Virus record (IMG/VR): IMGVR_UViG_3300005855_000003
Span: 1 to 35,397 of that record
Strand: one strand, 5' to 3'
From: a virus
Length of the DNA: 35,397 bases
A program made the translations under genes and the position numbers. Below are positions 21,368 to 27,837 of the stretch, in pieces (positions within the stretch are counted from its first letter, which is position 1; each line of letters starts with the position of its first letter). The notes beneath the pieces were generated by a model. That model saw only the letters and a program-made list of their open reading frames with translations. It was not told where the DNA came from and did no database searches.

Positions 21368-24142
21368 TCAAAATGGAAAGTCTTCTAAGTAGTCTCGCTT
21401 GTCGTCTTGACTATCGCTACCGTCGTCGTCGCTGTTACTTTCGAGTAATGAAGGTGAAGGCGTGGGCTCATTACTGTTTTTGGGCTCAATATTAAGACTG
21501 ACATTGTAACAGACATAGCCGTGCCCCGTGCGCTCCAACCGGTAGTTTGTGTGCTTTAAGTATTCCCTAAAATCTAACTCTCTTACGGGCTTAACTTCGT
21601 TTTTCCTACACCAAGTTTTATAAGCTTCATACATTTCCTTTACTAAGATGGAAGACGAAGGGTTGTCAACGACGCAAGTTTGCAGGAAAGCGCCGACTGA
21701 GTTAGCCCGTAAGCGAATTTCGTCAGTTTCCTCACGCACAGCAGGCGGCAATTCGTGAATGAAGTTTTCCTGTGCGGCTATTTTGTAATAATGACGGAAG
21801 GCTTGGATTACGGCTTGCGTGTTTGCCATTAGAGCTTCAACAACGGCGGGATTGCGTTTTTTAACCCACTCGGTCTCGTAGGGAATGTCGGCGAAGCGAT
21901 AGGGAAACTTAATGACCACGAATCGGTCTTCCAGGGCTTGGCTCTGTTGGTCAAACTTTTTTGGCAAGTGATTAGTTAAAATGAGAAGAATGAAGCTTAT
22001 GGGCATATCTTCGGGGTCTCTGTAGTAGCGTTTTGCGACGATAGACCATGCACCCGTAACCGCTTTGAAGATGTCTAAATTCCAGTTTTTGTCGGGAGTC
22101 TCGTCAATGTAGGCAATCGCACAACCCCTCAGTTTGTAAAGAGAAGCAAGGTTTAGTGTTTCTCCCGTTTTTATGATTGCTGCAGTATTAGTTTGCTGCA
22201 CGAGGTCACCTAACGCAGCTTTAATTATGTCAACTACACTATTTTTACCATTTTGCCCGCCACCGACAAAAATAATCGCCTTACGGTAGATATTTCGTTG
22301 GGTTGCCAACACTGTGCTGACTACTTTCAAGAAATATTCTGCGTTTTCTCTTCCGCCCATGACTTGCGCGAGATAATCAACAAATGGCGACATGCTTGCA
22401 TTTTCGTCAACAACGGAAGGAAGTGTCTTAGTAGCATAAAATTCACGCTGCGTAATGAAGAAATCTGTGTTGGGAATGAAGTATGTTTCGCCTGTATCAA
22501 ACCAAAGTAGACAGCCATTTTTGTGGAAGGTTATGCGAAGTAGTTTATAGTCTTGAAACTCGGTGGGAATGTAATCTTTCGGAATGTAGGGGAAATCGTG
22601 CGTGACTTTTAATTCGCTGCGGATAACAGTCATTAGTGTCTGTTTAATGAAGGTTTGATTGAGTAGGCGGTTAAGGCTTGCCATGTAGTTTTTTGGAATT
22701 GTGCCATTGTTGTGCATTTTTATGATTTCCTTGAATTCGTCGTGCACCTGTCTAACCGCTTCGTTTACGAAAACTAAAATGTCGCTTTCGTTGGTTTCAA
22801 TCCACTCCAATCTCTCATAGTCAAACCTAAACCAAGACAGGTAGCGTATGTTGTAACAGAAGTTAGGTTGGAGCAACGCAGCGACCTTTTTGCCTAAAGC
22901 GTCGTAATCTTGCAAGTATTCTGTAAAGTCAGCCGACATTCTAACGCCAAACAAGGCTCGGATTATAGTTTGAATAATTTCTTCTGGCACGCCCGCCGCA
23001 AGGGCTTCCTGTCGGAAGGTTGATATTCCAGCGCAACGCTGATTTCCCGTAAGAGGTAACTTAAACTCATATTCTACTGTGTATAACCTATGAGAAATTT
23101 CTTCATCGCTTGCTAACTCACAAATAGTCTGGATGATTTCACGGGCTTCTGGAAGGGTTAAGGCAGCACGACGCATAACCCCAGAAAGTGTATAACACAA
23201 ATTTTGCCTATGACCTTTCCGCCAATAAGGTGTGAGAGACTTGACGACGATTTCTTTAATGCTGGAAGGTGTTGGGGCGGTAGAAAACACGACTTGGGTT
23301 TGAGTTTGGGTTTGTGCCCTGGATGTGTCTTTGAGCCAAAAGTAAAACCAAGCGGGGAGTTGGGCGTTGCGGGTTGAAGCATCAAATGGGCGGATAAACT
23401 CATATCGCCTAATAACGCCATTAGCGACGCCAGAAACCGAAGGTGGGGCGACAACGTAGGAATGATGGCATCTAATTTCAAAGCCTTCGTAACCGCCAAC
23501 GTTTTCTAAGTAAGATTTGCCACCTAAGATTTTAACGATTTCGGCGTCATAAGCACACCAAATGTGGTAGCCACGGAAGGTGCGCACGATTACATTATCG
23601 GGAAAGGCGATTTGCAGAATTTCTTCAATGTTTTCCTCGCTGGCGTGGAAGCCTATATCTTGGAGGAAGCGAATTAAAGTTTCTGTGTTGTCAAAGTCTA
23701 ACGCCATTAAGTTAGAGACTTGACCGAGTAATATAGCAATCCCCGAAGCAATTGGAGCGTAAGTTTCAATCATTCGCTCGACGATTTCGTCATTAATCCG
23801 TTGCTCGTAGAATACTTGGTAGGAATTCTTTGAGTTAGCAGTGCGAATGTTTGCGACCGATGCCAACGAGGGAATTTTGCTGCTTTTACCTGCGACTTGT
23901 CTGTAACCTTGCAAATTGGCTAAAAAGTTACGAAGTTTTTCGGAGAAAGTCGGGGTTTTAAGAAAGGAGCGTAACGCCGAAACGACTTCACTTTCGGGGC
24001 AGTTAAGAATACTTGCCAGCCGTCTCCGAGCGTCGGGGAATGTTGAAGCGTCTAACATTATTTGTGGGATTAGGTAATGACCGACAGGCACGATATTAAA
24101 GCCTTGTTGGTGATACTCACGCCAAGTTTCCGCAACATGCAT
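21368..24142 (-). CDS. Phage primase-polymerase/SF3 helicase (D5-like replication protein)
   Basis: This is the replication protein: primer synthesis plus DNA unwinding. The N-terminal prim-pol domain (about residues 1-290) has the catalytic DFD in LMALDFDNTE near residue 150, a YHIWCAYD strand and SYVVAPPSVSG. The C-terminal D5/SF3 helicase has Walker A GGGQNGKNS near residue 630, Walker B AYIDETPD, sensor ILLILTNHLPKKF and the arginine finger LEDRFVVIKFP. The ATG at 24142 is chosen because AAGGGGTG lies 6 nt upstream; a GTG at 24193 would add 17 residues with a weaker site. No separate polymerase or initiator was seen. It leads the leftward block. Confidence 0.9.
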   Translation of the reverse strand: MHVAETWREYHQQGFNIVPVGHYLIPQIMLDASTFPDARRRLASILNCPESEVVSALRSFLKTPTFSEKLRNFLANLQGYRQVAGKSSKIPSLASVANIRTANSKNSYQVFYEQRINDEIVERMIETYAPIASGIAILLGQVSNLMALDFDNTETLIRFLQDIGFHASEENIEEILQIAFPDNVIVRTFRGYHIWCAYDAEIVKILGGKSYLENVGGYEGFEIRCHHSYVVAPPSVSGVANGVIRRYEFIRPFDASTRNAQLPAWFYFWLKDTSRAQTQTQTQVVFSTAPTPSSIKEIVVKSLTPYWRKGHRQNLCYTLSGVMRRAALTLPEAREIIQTICELASDEEISHRLYTVEYEFKLPLTGNQRCAGISTFRQEALAAGVPEEIIQTIIRALFGVRMSADFTEYLQDYDALGKKVAALLQPNFCYNIRYLSWFRFDYERLEWIETNESDILVFVNEAVRQVHDEFKEIIKMHNNGTIPKNYMASLNRLLNQTFIKQTLMTVIRSELKVTHDFPYIPKDYIPTEFQDYKLLRITFHKNGCLLWFDTGETYFIPNTDFFITQREFYATKTLPSVVDENASMSPFVDYLAQVMGGRENAEYFLKVVSTVLATQRNIYRKAIIFVGGGQNGKNSVVDIIKAALGDLVQQTNTAAIIKTGETLNLASLYKLRGCAIAYIDETPDKNWNLDIFKAVTGAWSIVAKRYYRDPEDMPISFILLILTNHLPKKFDQQSQALEDRFVVIKFPYRFADIPYETEWVKKRNPAVVEALMANTQAVIQAFRHYYKIAAQENFIHELPPAVREETDEIRLRANSVGAFLQTCVVDNPSSSILVKEMYEAYKTWCRKNEVKPVRELDFREYLKHTNYRLERTGHGYVCYNVSLNIEPKNSNEPTPSPSLLESNSDDDGSDSQDDKRDYLEDFPF

Positions 24143-24353
24143 AAGTGACACCCCTTTCTCTACTCGGTCTTGCATAAGCAAAAATCGCCTCACTGAGTGC
24201 CTACCTTGTTTGGTTTCTTCACCTCCGTGCTAGCTTCCATTCCGCCAAAATAGCGGGCTTTTTCGCAAACTACAACTCCATTAGCCTTGCTGTTTAAAAC
24301 ATAGCACAACCAATCGCCAATGTAAAGGAGTGAAGACCTACAAATTTTGGCGT

Positions 24354-24368
24354 TTTTGCTACCAGTTT
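24354..24368 (+). repeat. 15-bp direct repeat, copy 1
   Basis: TTTTGCTACCAGTTT occurs exactly here and at 24601-24615. It overlaps the GGCG/TTTTGC-rich stretch of the control region. Confidence 0.6.
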
Positions 24369-24478
24369 TGGCGGTTTTGCACCAACATGCCTTTTTTGGT
24401 GACGCTCAAAATAGCCTTGCATAAAGCGGGCGGGAAACTTTCTACTTTCGAAACAGCAAGAAGCCTAAAGCAAAAGCA

Positions 24479-24498
24479 GCGGGCGACTGTGCGCCCGC
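24479..24498. other. GC-rich 7-bp hairpin in the control region
   Basis: GCGGGCG and CGCCCGC pair perfectly around ACTGTG. No T-tract follows on either strand, so it is not an ordinary terminator. Confidence 0.5.
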
Positions 24499-24600
24499 CA
24501 CTTCAGGGGTGTCACCTATGCATGACGCTTCAAGCCCCGTAAACGAGGCACTAAAATTTTGCCCTCATTGAAGCCCATTGTAAATAGTGATTTTGAGCCA

Positions 24601-24615
24601 TTTTGCTACCAGTTT
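24601..24615 (+). repeat. 15-bp direct repeat, copy 2
   Basis: Exact copy of TTTTGCTACCAGTTT at 24354-24368, 247 bp away. Both are followed by CGCC- or GGCG-type sequence. Confidence 0.6.
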
Positions 24616-24758
24616 CGCCCTGTTTTGAGCACCCCACTTCCACTTGAAAAGATAAACTGTGCCCCCGTAACCCTACACCAACCACCTCGTAAATTTCCAG
24701 AAAATCTTGCCAAAAATTAATCGGTCACTATATTCCATACTCCTTGCTGTAAATCGGT

Positions 24759-24771
24759 TAGGGTTGTATAT
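24759..24771 (+). promoter_or_regulatory. TAGGGTTGTATAT box shared with the 6.4-kb region
   Basis: This 13-mer is identical to 6468-6480. In both places it lies in an A-tract-rich non-coding region on the same strand as a palindrome with a GTCATGAC core. Confidence 0.5.
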
Positions 24772-24915
24772 CTCACCTTGCGAAGGGTCTCCAAAACACC
24801 CTTATTTTTGGCGGATTTTGACGGCAAAATTTTGATTTTAGAAGGCTTGTCACGACTTAGTGAAGGTGGTTGATAGCGATTTACCAAATTTCGGGGAAAT
24901 TACCCTTAAAGTAAG

Positions 24916-24937
24916 GCATTCGGTCATGACCGAATGC
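24916..24937. promoter_or_regulatory. Perfect 22-bp palindrome with GTCATGAC core
   Basis: GCATTCGGTCA followed by TGACCGAATGC is fully self-complementary. An outer AAAGT/ACTTT pair extends it after a short mismatch. Its core GTCATGAC is the same as in the 6391-6410 palindrome. Confidence 0.65.
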
Positions 24938-25071
24938 TTCACTTTAGAGTGAGTTTCCCAAAAATTCAGTAAATCGGTATTTCCGACCAACATTCTCAGA
25001 TTTTGCGGGCGGTCTCAGGTGGCGGGGTCGGTCTCAGCGATAAAAACGGTAACAGAATGTTAGGCTCGGAG

Positions 25072-25097
25072 ATTGAATTTATTTGAATAAATTCGAT
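25072..25097. promoter_or_regulatory. 26-bp AT-rich palindrome, copy 3
   Basis: ATTGAATTTATT and AATAAATTCGAT surround TG, with one mismatch. GGCTCGGAG precedes it, as on the minus strand of copy 1. It ends 5 bp before the CAAGTG box of the endolysin gene, so it probably controls lysis expression. Confidence 0.7.
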
Positions 25098-25102
25098 TTT
25101 GC

Positions 25103-25118
25103 CAAGTGGGCTTGGTGG
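25103..25118 (+). promoter_or_regulatory. CAAGTG box and Shine-Dalgarno before endolysin
   Basis: CAAGTG-GGCTT-GGTGG begins 23 nt upstream of the ATG at 25126. Confidence 0.6.
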
Positions 25119-25125
25119 GTGTGCT

Positions 25126-25671
25126 ATGACCGACAAATTCCTTCGTTGCCTTCGGTTTGTGCTAAAGTGGGAAGGCGGTCTCAGCAACGACCCAGCGGAT
25201 AGGGGCGGGCTAACGAAATGGGGCGTCACGCAGGCAACTTATGACCGCTACCGCACTGCGAAAGGTCTTCTACTTCAATCTGTAGCCAAACTAACCGACG
25301 CTGAAATGCGGGAAATCTACTGGCACTACTACTGGCTTCCAGTTAAAGCCGACGAATTCGCCTATCCGCTCGCCTTAGCCTTATTTGACACTGGCGTGAA
25401 TATGGGCACGGTCACAGCTATTAGGCTGCTTCAGCGGGCGATTAACGACTTACTTCCGCAGCAAAAGTGGGTAGCGGTCGACGGAGTGCTCGGGGAGCAA
25501 ACTTTAAAGGCAGCCAAAAACTTAGACGCCAAGCGGTTAGCCTTAAAACTTTGCGACCGCCGAGAGGAAAGATACTACGCCATAGTTAGAGCCAATCCGA
25601 CACAGCGGAAATTCCTTCGTGGCTGGCTTAACCGCCTCAATGACCTTCGTCGCTCAATCCAACAACCGTAG
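25126..25671 (+). CDS. Endolysin, glycoside hydrolase family 108 muramidase
   Basis: The 181-residue enzyme cleaves peptidoglycan for lysis. The N-terminal GH108 domain has the catalytic Glu16 in KWEGGLSNDPADRGGLTKWG, followed by VTQATYDRYR. Its substrate-cleft helix contains EIYWHYYW and ALALFDTGVNMG. The C-terminal ~80 residues fit a peptidoglycan-binding domain (VDGVLGEQTLKAA). There is no signal peptide, so export needs a holin. The ATG at 25126 is chosen because GGTGG lies upstream; a TTG at 25099 would translate through the box. It is isolated from the late block and reads toward the integrase. Confidence 0.93.
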   Translation: MTDKFLRCLRFVLKWEGGLSNDPADRGGLTKWGVTQATYDRYRTAKGLLLQSVAKLTDAEMREIYWHYYWLPVKADEFAYPLALALFDTGVNMGTVTAIRLLQRAINDLLPQQKWVAVDGVLGEQTLKAAKNLDAKRLALKLCDRREERYYAIVRANPTQRKFLRGWLNRLNDLRRSIQQP

Positions 25672-25811
25672 AAAGTGATACAACCGAGACGACTTTCGCT
25701 TAGCCGTAAAGCGTGATAACCCTTCCTAACCGCCCGTCGCCCGGGCTTACTTAGCGACATTAACGCCCGCCCAAACAGCAAGCCAAGCATGACAAGTAAA
25801 AGCCACTCCAT
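25575..25811 (-). CDS. Small single-helix membrane protein overlapping the endolysin gene antisense
   Basis: The ATG at 25811 has GAGGTGA 5 nt upstream, an excellent site. The 78-residue product begins with a membrane helix (MEWLLLVMLGLLFGRALMSL) followed by a strongly basic tail (KPGRRAVRKGYHALR). Its last third is antisense to the endolysin 3' end (97-bp overlap), so that part may be constrained by the other strand. One helix plus basic tail could suit a spanin or holin-like accessory, but there is no family match. It lies 14 bp after the small zinc-protein gene and is probably co-transcribed with it. Confidence 0.6.
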   Translation of the reverse strand: MEWLLLVMLGLLFGRALMSLSKPGRRAVRKGYHALRLSESRLGCITFYGCWIERRRSLRRLSQPRRNFRCVGLALTMA

Positions 25812-25825
25812 AACGCTCACCTCGC

Positions 25826-26065
25826 TTAGATTATAGTGATTTCCAGCCAACCATACTTTTCCTGTTTTGGCTTCTTATGGGCTTCCTTCCACGCTTTCAA
25901 TCTTAACAATTCACGCTCCTTCACAGCGGGGTCGGCTATGTGTCGCTCCCAAGCCCGCCGAGAGTAATACTTTCTATAGCATTTCTGACTACAAAACACT
26001 CGGCGCTGCGACCCTGTGACAAACTTCGTGAAACATATCGGGCAAGTCACCAGCCTAAACTCCAT
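25826..26065 (-). CDS. Small treble-clef-type zinc protein
   Basis: The 79-residue protein has two cysteine pairs, CPIC at residues ~9-12 and CSQKC near 26-30 (FCSQKCYRKYYSRRAWERHI), followed by a basic helical tail (LRLKAWKEAHKKPKQEK). 'FCs..CrkkyyrRr' is typical of treble-clef zinc fingers found in phage and HNH-associated proteins, but no HNH residues are evident. The ATG at 26065 follows GGAGGTGA by 5 nt, rather than a codon 15 bp earlier. A CAAGTG box and 12-bp iterons lie upstream, so it may bind its own control region. Confidence 0.68.
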   Translation of the reverse strand: MEFRLVTCPICFTKFVTGSQRRVFCSQKCYRKYYSRRAWERHIADPAVKERELLRLKAWKEAHKKPKQEKYGWLEITII

Positions 26066-26071
26066 AGCAGT

Positions 26072-26090
26072 CACCTCCAACCTACACTTG
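26072..26090 (-). promoter_or_regulatory. CAAGTG box and GGAGGTGA before zinc-protein gene
   Basis: On the minus strand CAAGTG-TAGGTT-GGAGGTGA begins 25 nt upstream of the ATG at 26065. The CAAGTG overlaps the last iteron. Confidence 0.55.
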
Positions 26091-26143
26091 TTACAGTTAG
26101 TGCTACGATAGTGTTACGATTAGTGCTACGATTAGTGTTACAA
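26086..26143. repeat. 12-bp iterons upstream of the zinc-protein gene
   Basis: TTAGTGCTACGA (26097-26108), TAGTGTTACGA (26109-26119), TTAGTGCTACGA (26120-26131) and TTAGTGTTACAA (26132-26143) form a tandem series in which C and T alternate at one position. A partial unit, ACTTGTTACAG, starts at 26086. They fill the gap between the integrase stop and the zinc-protein start. A regulator or initiator array is likely. Confidence 0.75.
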
Positions 26144-26192
26144 ACGCCAGCCAGTGGGGGTCGGGCGTGCTATTCTGCGGGTTAGTTTGGGC

Positions 26193-27095
26193 TTACTTTG
26201 GTAACCTTAATGGTAGGCTATCGACGGGGCTAACACGGGCGTGGATTTCCTTCAAGTCAGAGCCCCACAGGGTTACATAGCGACGTGTCGTTTCGGGCGA
26301 CGAATGACCTAAAATTAGTTGTAGGCTGAATGCGTCGCCTTTATTGAGCAACCACCTTCGGGCGAAACCGTGCCTTAGACCGTGAAACGGCAATGGCGTT
26401 AAGCCCGCTTTCTTTTGGGCTCTGTGCCAAACCTTGCAAACGGTAGGTTTGGGGATAGGGTTGTTGTTTAAGGTTACAAAAACTAAGTCGTCGGGGCTTA
26501 GCGTGCGGTTTTCCCTTATCATTCGTGCGGTTAGGTAGCGACGCAATATTTGCGCTGTCTTTTGCCCGAAGAAGACGACCCGCTCCTTTCCGCCTTTGCC
26601 CCAAATTTTCGCCATGCGGTTAACCAAATCTAAGTCGCCCACCTTAAGGTTTAGCAATTCAGATAGTCGTGCGCCTGTGTCATATGCGACGACAAACAGA
26701 GCCAGCCAGCGTAGGTCTTCAAACTTGTTGGGGTTAAGCGTGCTGATAGCCTGTAGGAAGTGGGTTTCCGTGACCGTTTTGGGCAAAGGTTGGGCGGGCT
26801 TAACTTGCACGGAAGCGACAGGATTGTCTTGCCTTAACCCTTCCTGACGCAGCCAGTTGAAGAAAGACTTTAGCACTAACAGGCGGGGCGCAATAGTTGT
26901 GCTCCTAACGCCACGATTTTGAAGCCATGCAACATAAGCAGTAACATGCGACGGAGCGCAATTCAGCGGGGAATGACATTCGTGCGCTTGATAGAATTGC
27001 TTCAACACGATTTCGTAATGCTGCAAGGTCTTAGCGCTTAAACCCTTAACCCGCTTAGCCCACAGGAAAGCGTCTACCGCAACTTCCCACGACAA
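26193..27095 (-). CDS. int: Tyrosine recombinase integrase
   Basis: The enzyme recombines attP with the host site. The 300-residue protein has a SAM-like N-terminal core-binding domain (AFLWAKRVKGLSAKTLQHYE) and a C-terminal catalytic domain with the full set of active residues: Arg143 in DTGARLSELL, Lys about 170 in GKGGKERVV, His238 and Arg241 in HGLRHGFA, His264 in LGHSS, and Tyr273 in TRRYVTL. Length and layout are XerC/D-like, without a typical arm-binding domain. The gene ends at the iterons and starts 75 bp from attR. The TTG start has no well-spaced Shine-Dalgarno, so the exact start is uncertain. Confidence 0.95.
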   Translation of the reverse strand: MSWEVAVDAFLWAKRVKGLSAKTLQHYEIVLKQFYQAHECHSPLNCAPSHVTAYVAWLQNRGVRSTTIAPRLLVLKSFFNWLRQEGLRQDNPVASVQVKPAQPLPKTVTETHFLQAISTLNPNKFEDLRWLALFVVAYDTGARLSELLNLKVGDLDLVNRMAKIWGKGGKERVVFFGQKTAQILRRYLTARMIRENRTLSPDDLVFVTLNNNPIPKPTVCKVWHRAQKKAGLTPLPFHGLRHGFARRWLLNKGDAFSLQLILGHSSPETTRRYVTLWGSDLKEIHARVSPVDSLPLRLPK

Positions 27096-27169
27096 TTCCT
27101 TCAGCGCTAACCGCCCCCTTTCACATGCAACTACATTTTGCGGGGCGGAAGGTTAGGAAAACTGGGCGG
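27096..27169. promoter_or_regulatory. Right prophage arm between integrase and attR
   Basis: The arm holds GAAGGTTAGGAAAAC (27148-27162), the exact reverse complement of 94-108 at the other prophage end. TGCAACTACATT (27126-27137) duplicates 12 bases of the att core, 59 bp from the copy in attR. Both are plausible integrase contacts, and the second overlaps the integrase leader. Confidence 0.6.
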
Positions 27170-27223
27170 GCTGCTTGCATCAATTGCAACTACATTGAGG
27201 ATTTGACTGCAGTGGTTGAAGAA
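27170..27223. repeat. attR: attR, 54-bp prophage attachment repeat
   Basis: Identical to 10-63 and in the same orientation. It ends 14 bp from the tRNA-Glu 3' CCA and does not overlap the tRNA. Confidence 0.95.
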
Positions 27224-27229
27224 GGATGA
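27170..27229 (+). pseudogene. Displaced original 3' end of the host gene interrupted by the prophage
   Basis: Read in the same frame as the left-hand copy, these codons encode the host C-terminus and then GGA TGA, giving -EEG, instead of the phage-supplied AAA TAG. It has no start or upstream gene here and is a leftover of integration. Excision would rejoin it to the upstream gene. Confidence 0.7.
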
Positions 27230-27237
27230 CTTGCAAA

Positions 27238-27316
27238 TGGTGGCCCCGGCGGGATTTGAACCCGCGACCTCCGGCTTGAGAGGCCGGCGTCCTGAACCGG
27301 GCTAGACGACGGGGCC
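27238..27316 (-). tRNA. tRNA-Glu (anticodon CTC), CCA encoded
   Basis: On the minus strand the acceptor stem GGCCCCG/CGGGGCC, T-arm GCGGG-TTCAAAT-CCCGC and anticodon arm GCCGG-CCTCTCAA-CCGG-type with CTC are all clear; the 3' end is A-CCA. CTC reads GAG, so it charges glutamate. The gene is convergent with the interrupted host gene and next to attR, but the phage does not integrate within it. Confidence 0.95.
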
Positions 27317-27384
27317 ACCTTCTTTGGGCGCTCAAAAAGGATAACGCACAAAAAGCCAAAGCGCAAGTTCCTCACCGAAGCCCT

Positions 27385-27825
27385 CTAAAAAGCACCAGAG
27401 GGGTCGGGGAGATTTGGTATGCCTGCAAGGGGCGAGCGGACTCTTACCTCGCCAACGACCACCGTTCCTTCGTTGCCGACAGCATCTCTCGCCGTCACCC
27501 TCACTTGGTAGACCATGTCAGACACGCTTCCGTTGGCGGGGAGCGAAATCGTTATGTTGGCGGTGACGGTCTGTTGGTTTTGTGGGGCAAGTTCGGTTGG
27601 GTTGAAGTTTGGTGGGCGAGGGGAAACATCAATTCGGGCAAAAGCAACCCCCGATGGGTCGCTTATGGTCACGGTGACCTGAACTGTCCCACCTCCGAAA
27701 GGCAATTCAGTTCGCGAGAAACTTCCTGTCGCAGTTGGAGGCGTCCTATCACCTCCGCCGCCACCGCCGCAACCGAACAGGGCAAGAGGCAAAATCAATG
27801 CCAGCAAAATTCTCCGCCACATCAT
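27385..27825 (-). CDS. Secreted lipoprotein with Ig/cadherin-like domain
   Basis: The signal peptide RRILLALILPLALFGC ends in a lipobox (LFGC) followed by a six-glycine spacer, so the protein should be lipid-anchored. The ~100-residue body has alternating strands with DPSGVAFARIDVSP and VRVTARDAVGNEG, typical of Ig-like or cadherin-like repeats ('D.~Gn.g'). The ATG at 27825 lies 6 nt after AAGGGAG. It sits 12 bp after the S8 protease stop on the same strand, so the two probably share a transcript and may act together at the envelope. Confidence 0.8.
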   Translation of the reverse strand: MMWRRILLALILPLALFGCGGGGGGDRTPPTATGSFSRTELPFGGGTVQVTVTISDPSGVAFARIDVSPRPPNFNPTELAPQNQQTVTANITISLPANGSVSDMVYQVRVTARDAVGNEGTVVVGEVRVRSPLAGIPNLPDPSGAF

Positions 27826-27837
27826 GAACATCTCCCT

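Larger units (their letters stand above)
24143..25102. promoter_or_regulatory. Long non-coding control region, possible origin
   Basis: Between the leftward primase-helicase and the rightward endolysin I see no credible gene. GCCAAAAT-type A-tract boxes recur on both strands (24243-24250, 24345-24351, 24368-24373, 24812-24823). TTTTGGCG followed by TTTTGC or TTTTTGC occurs twice 19-20 bp apart near 24345-24380. The GGAGGTGA on the minus strand (24221-24228) leads only into a 10-codon frame starting at its own GTG, perhaps a leader. The region shares three elements with 6193-6719. Divergent position and repeats suit an origin and the early promoter. Confidence 0.5.

Noticed and set aside
24479-24498. 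Rho-independent terminator
   Set aside because: The hairpin has no T-tract on either strand.
24330-24542. 70-codon open frame in the control region
   Set aside because: Its start overlaps its only possible ribosome-binding site, and the repeated FWRFC peptide simply translates the TTTTGGCG repeats.
24996-25229. 77-codon minus-strand frame across the endolysin start
   Set aside because: Antisense to a clear GH108 domain and to the palindrome; no ribosome-binding site.
26086-26143. CRISPR array
   Set aside because: Units are 11-12 bp and directly adjacent, without spacers; they are iterons.
27170-27316. Integration into the tRNA-Glu gene
   Set aside because: The att repeat stops 14 bp before the tRNA 3' end; the repeat lies in a protein gene's 3' codons.
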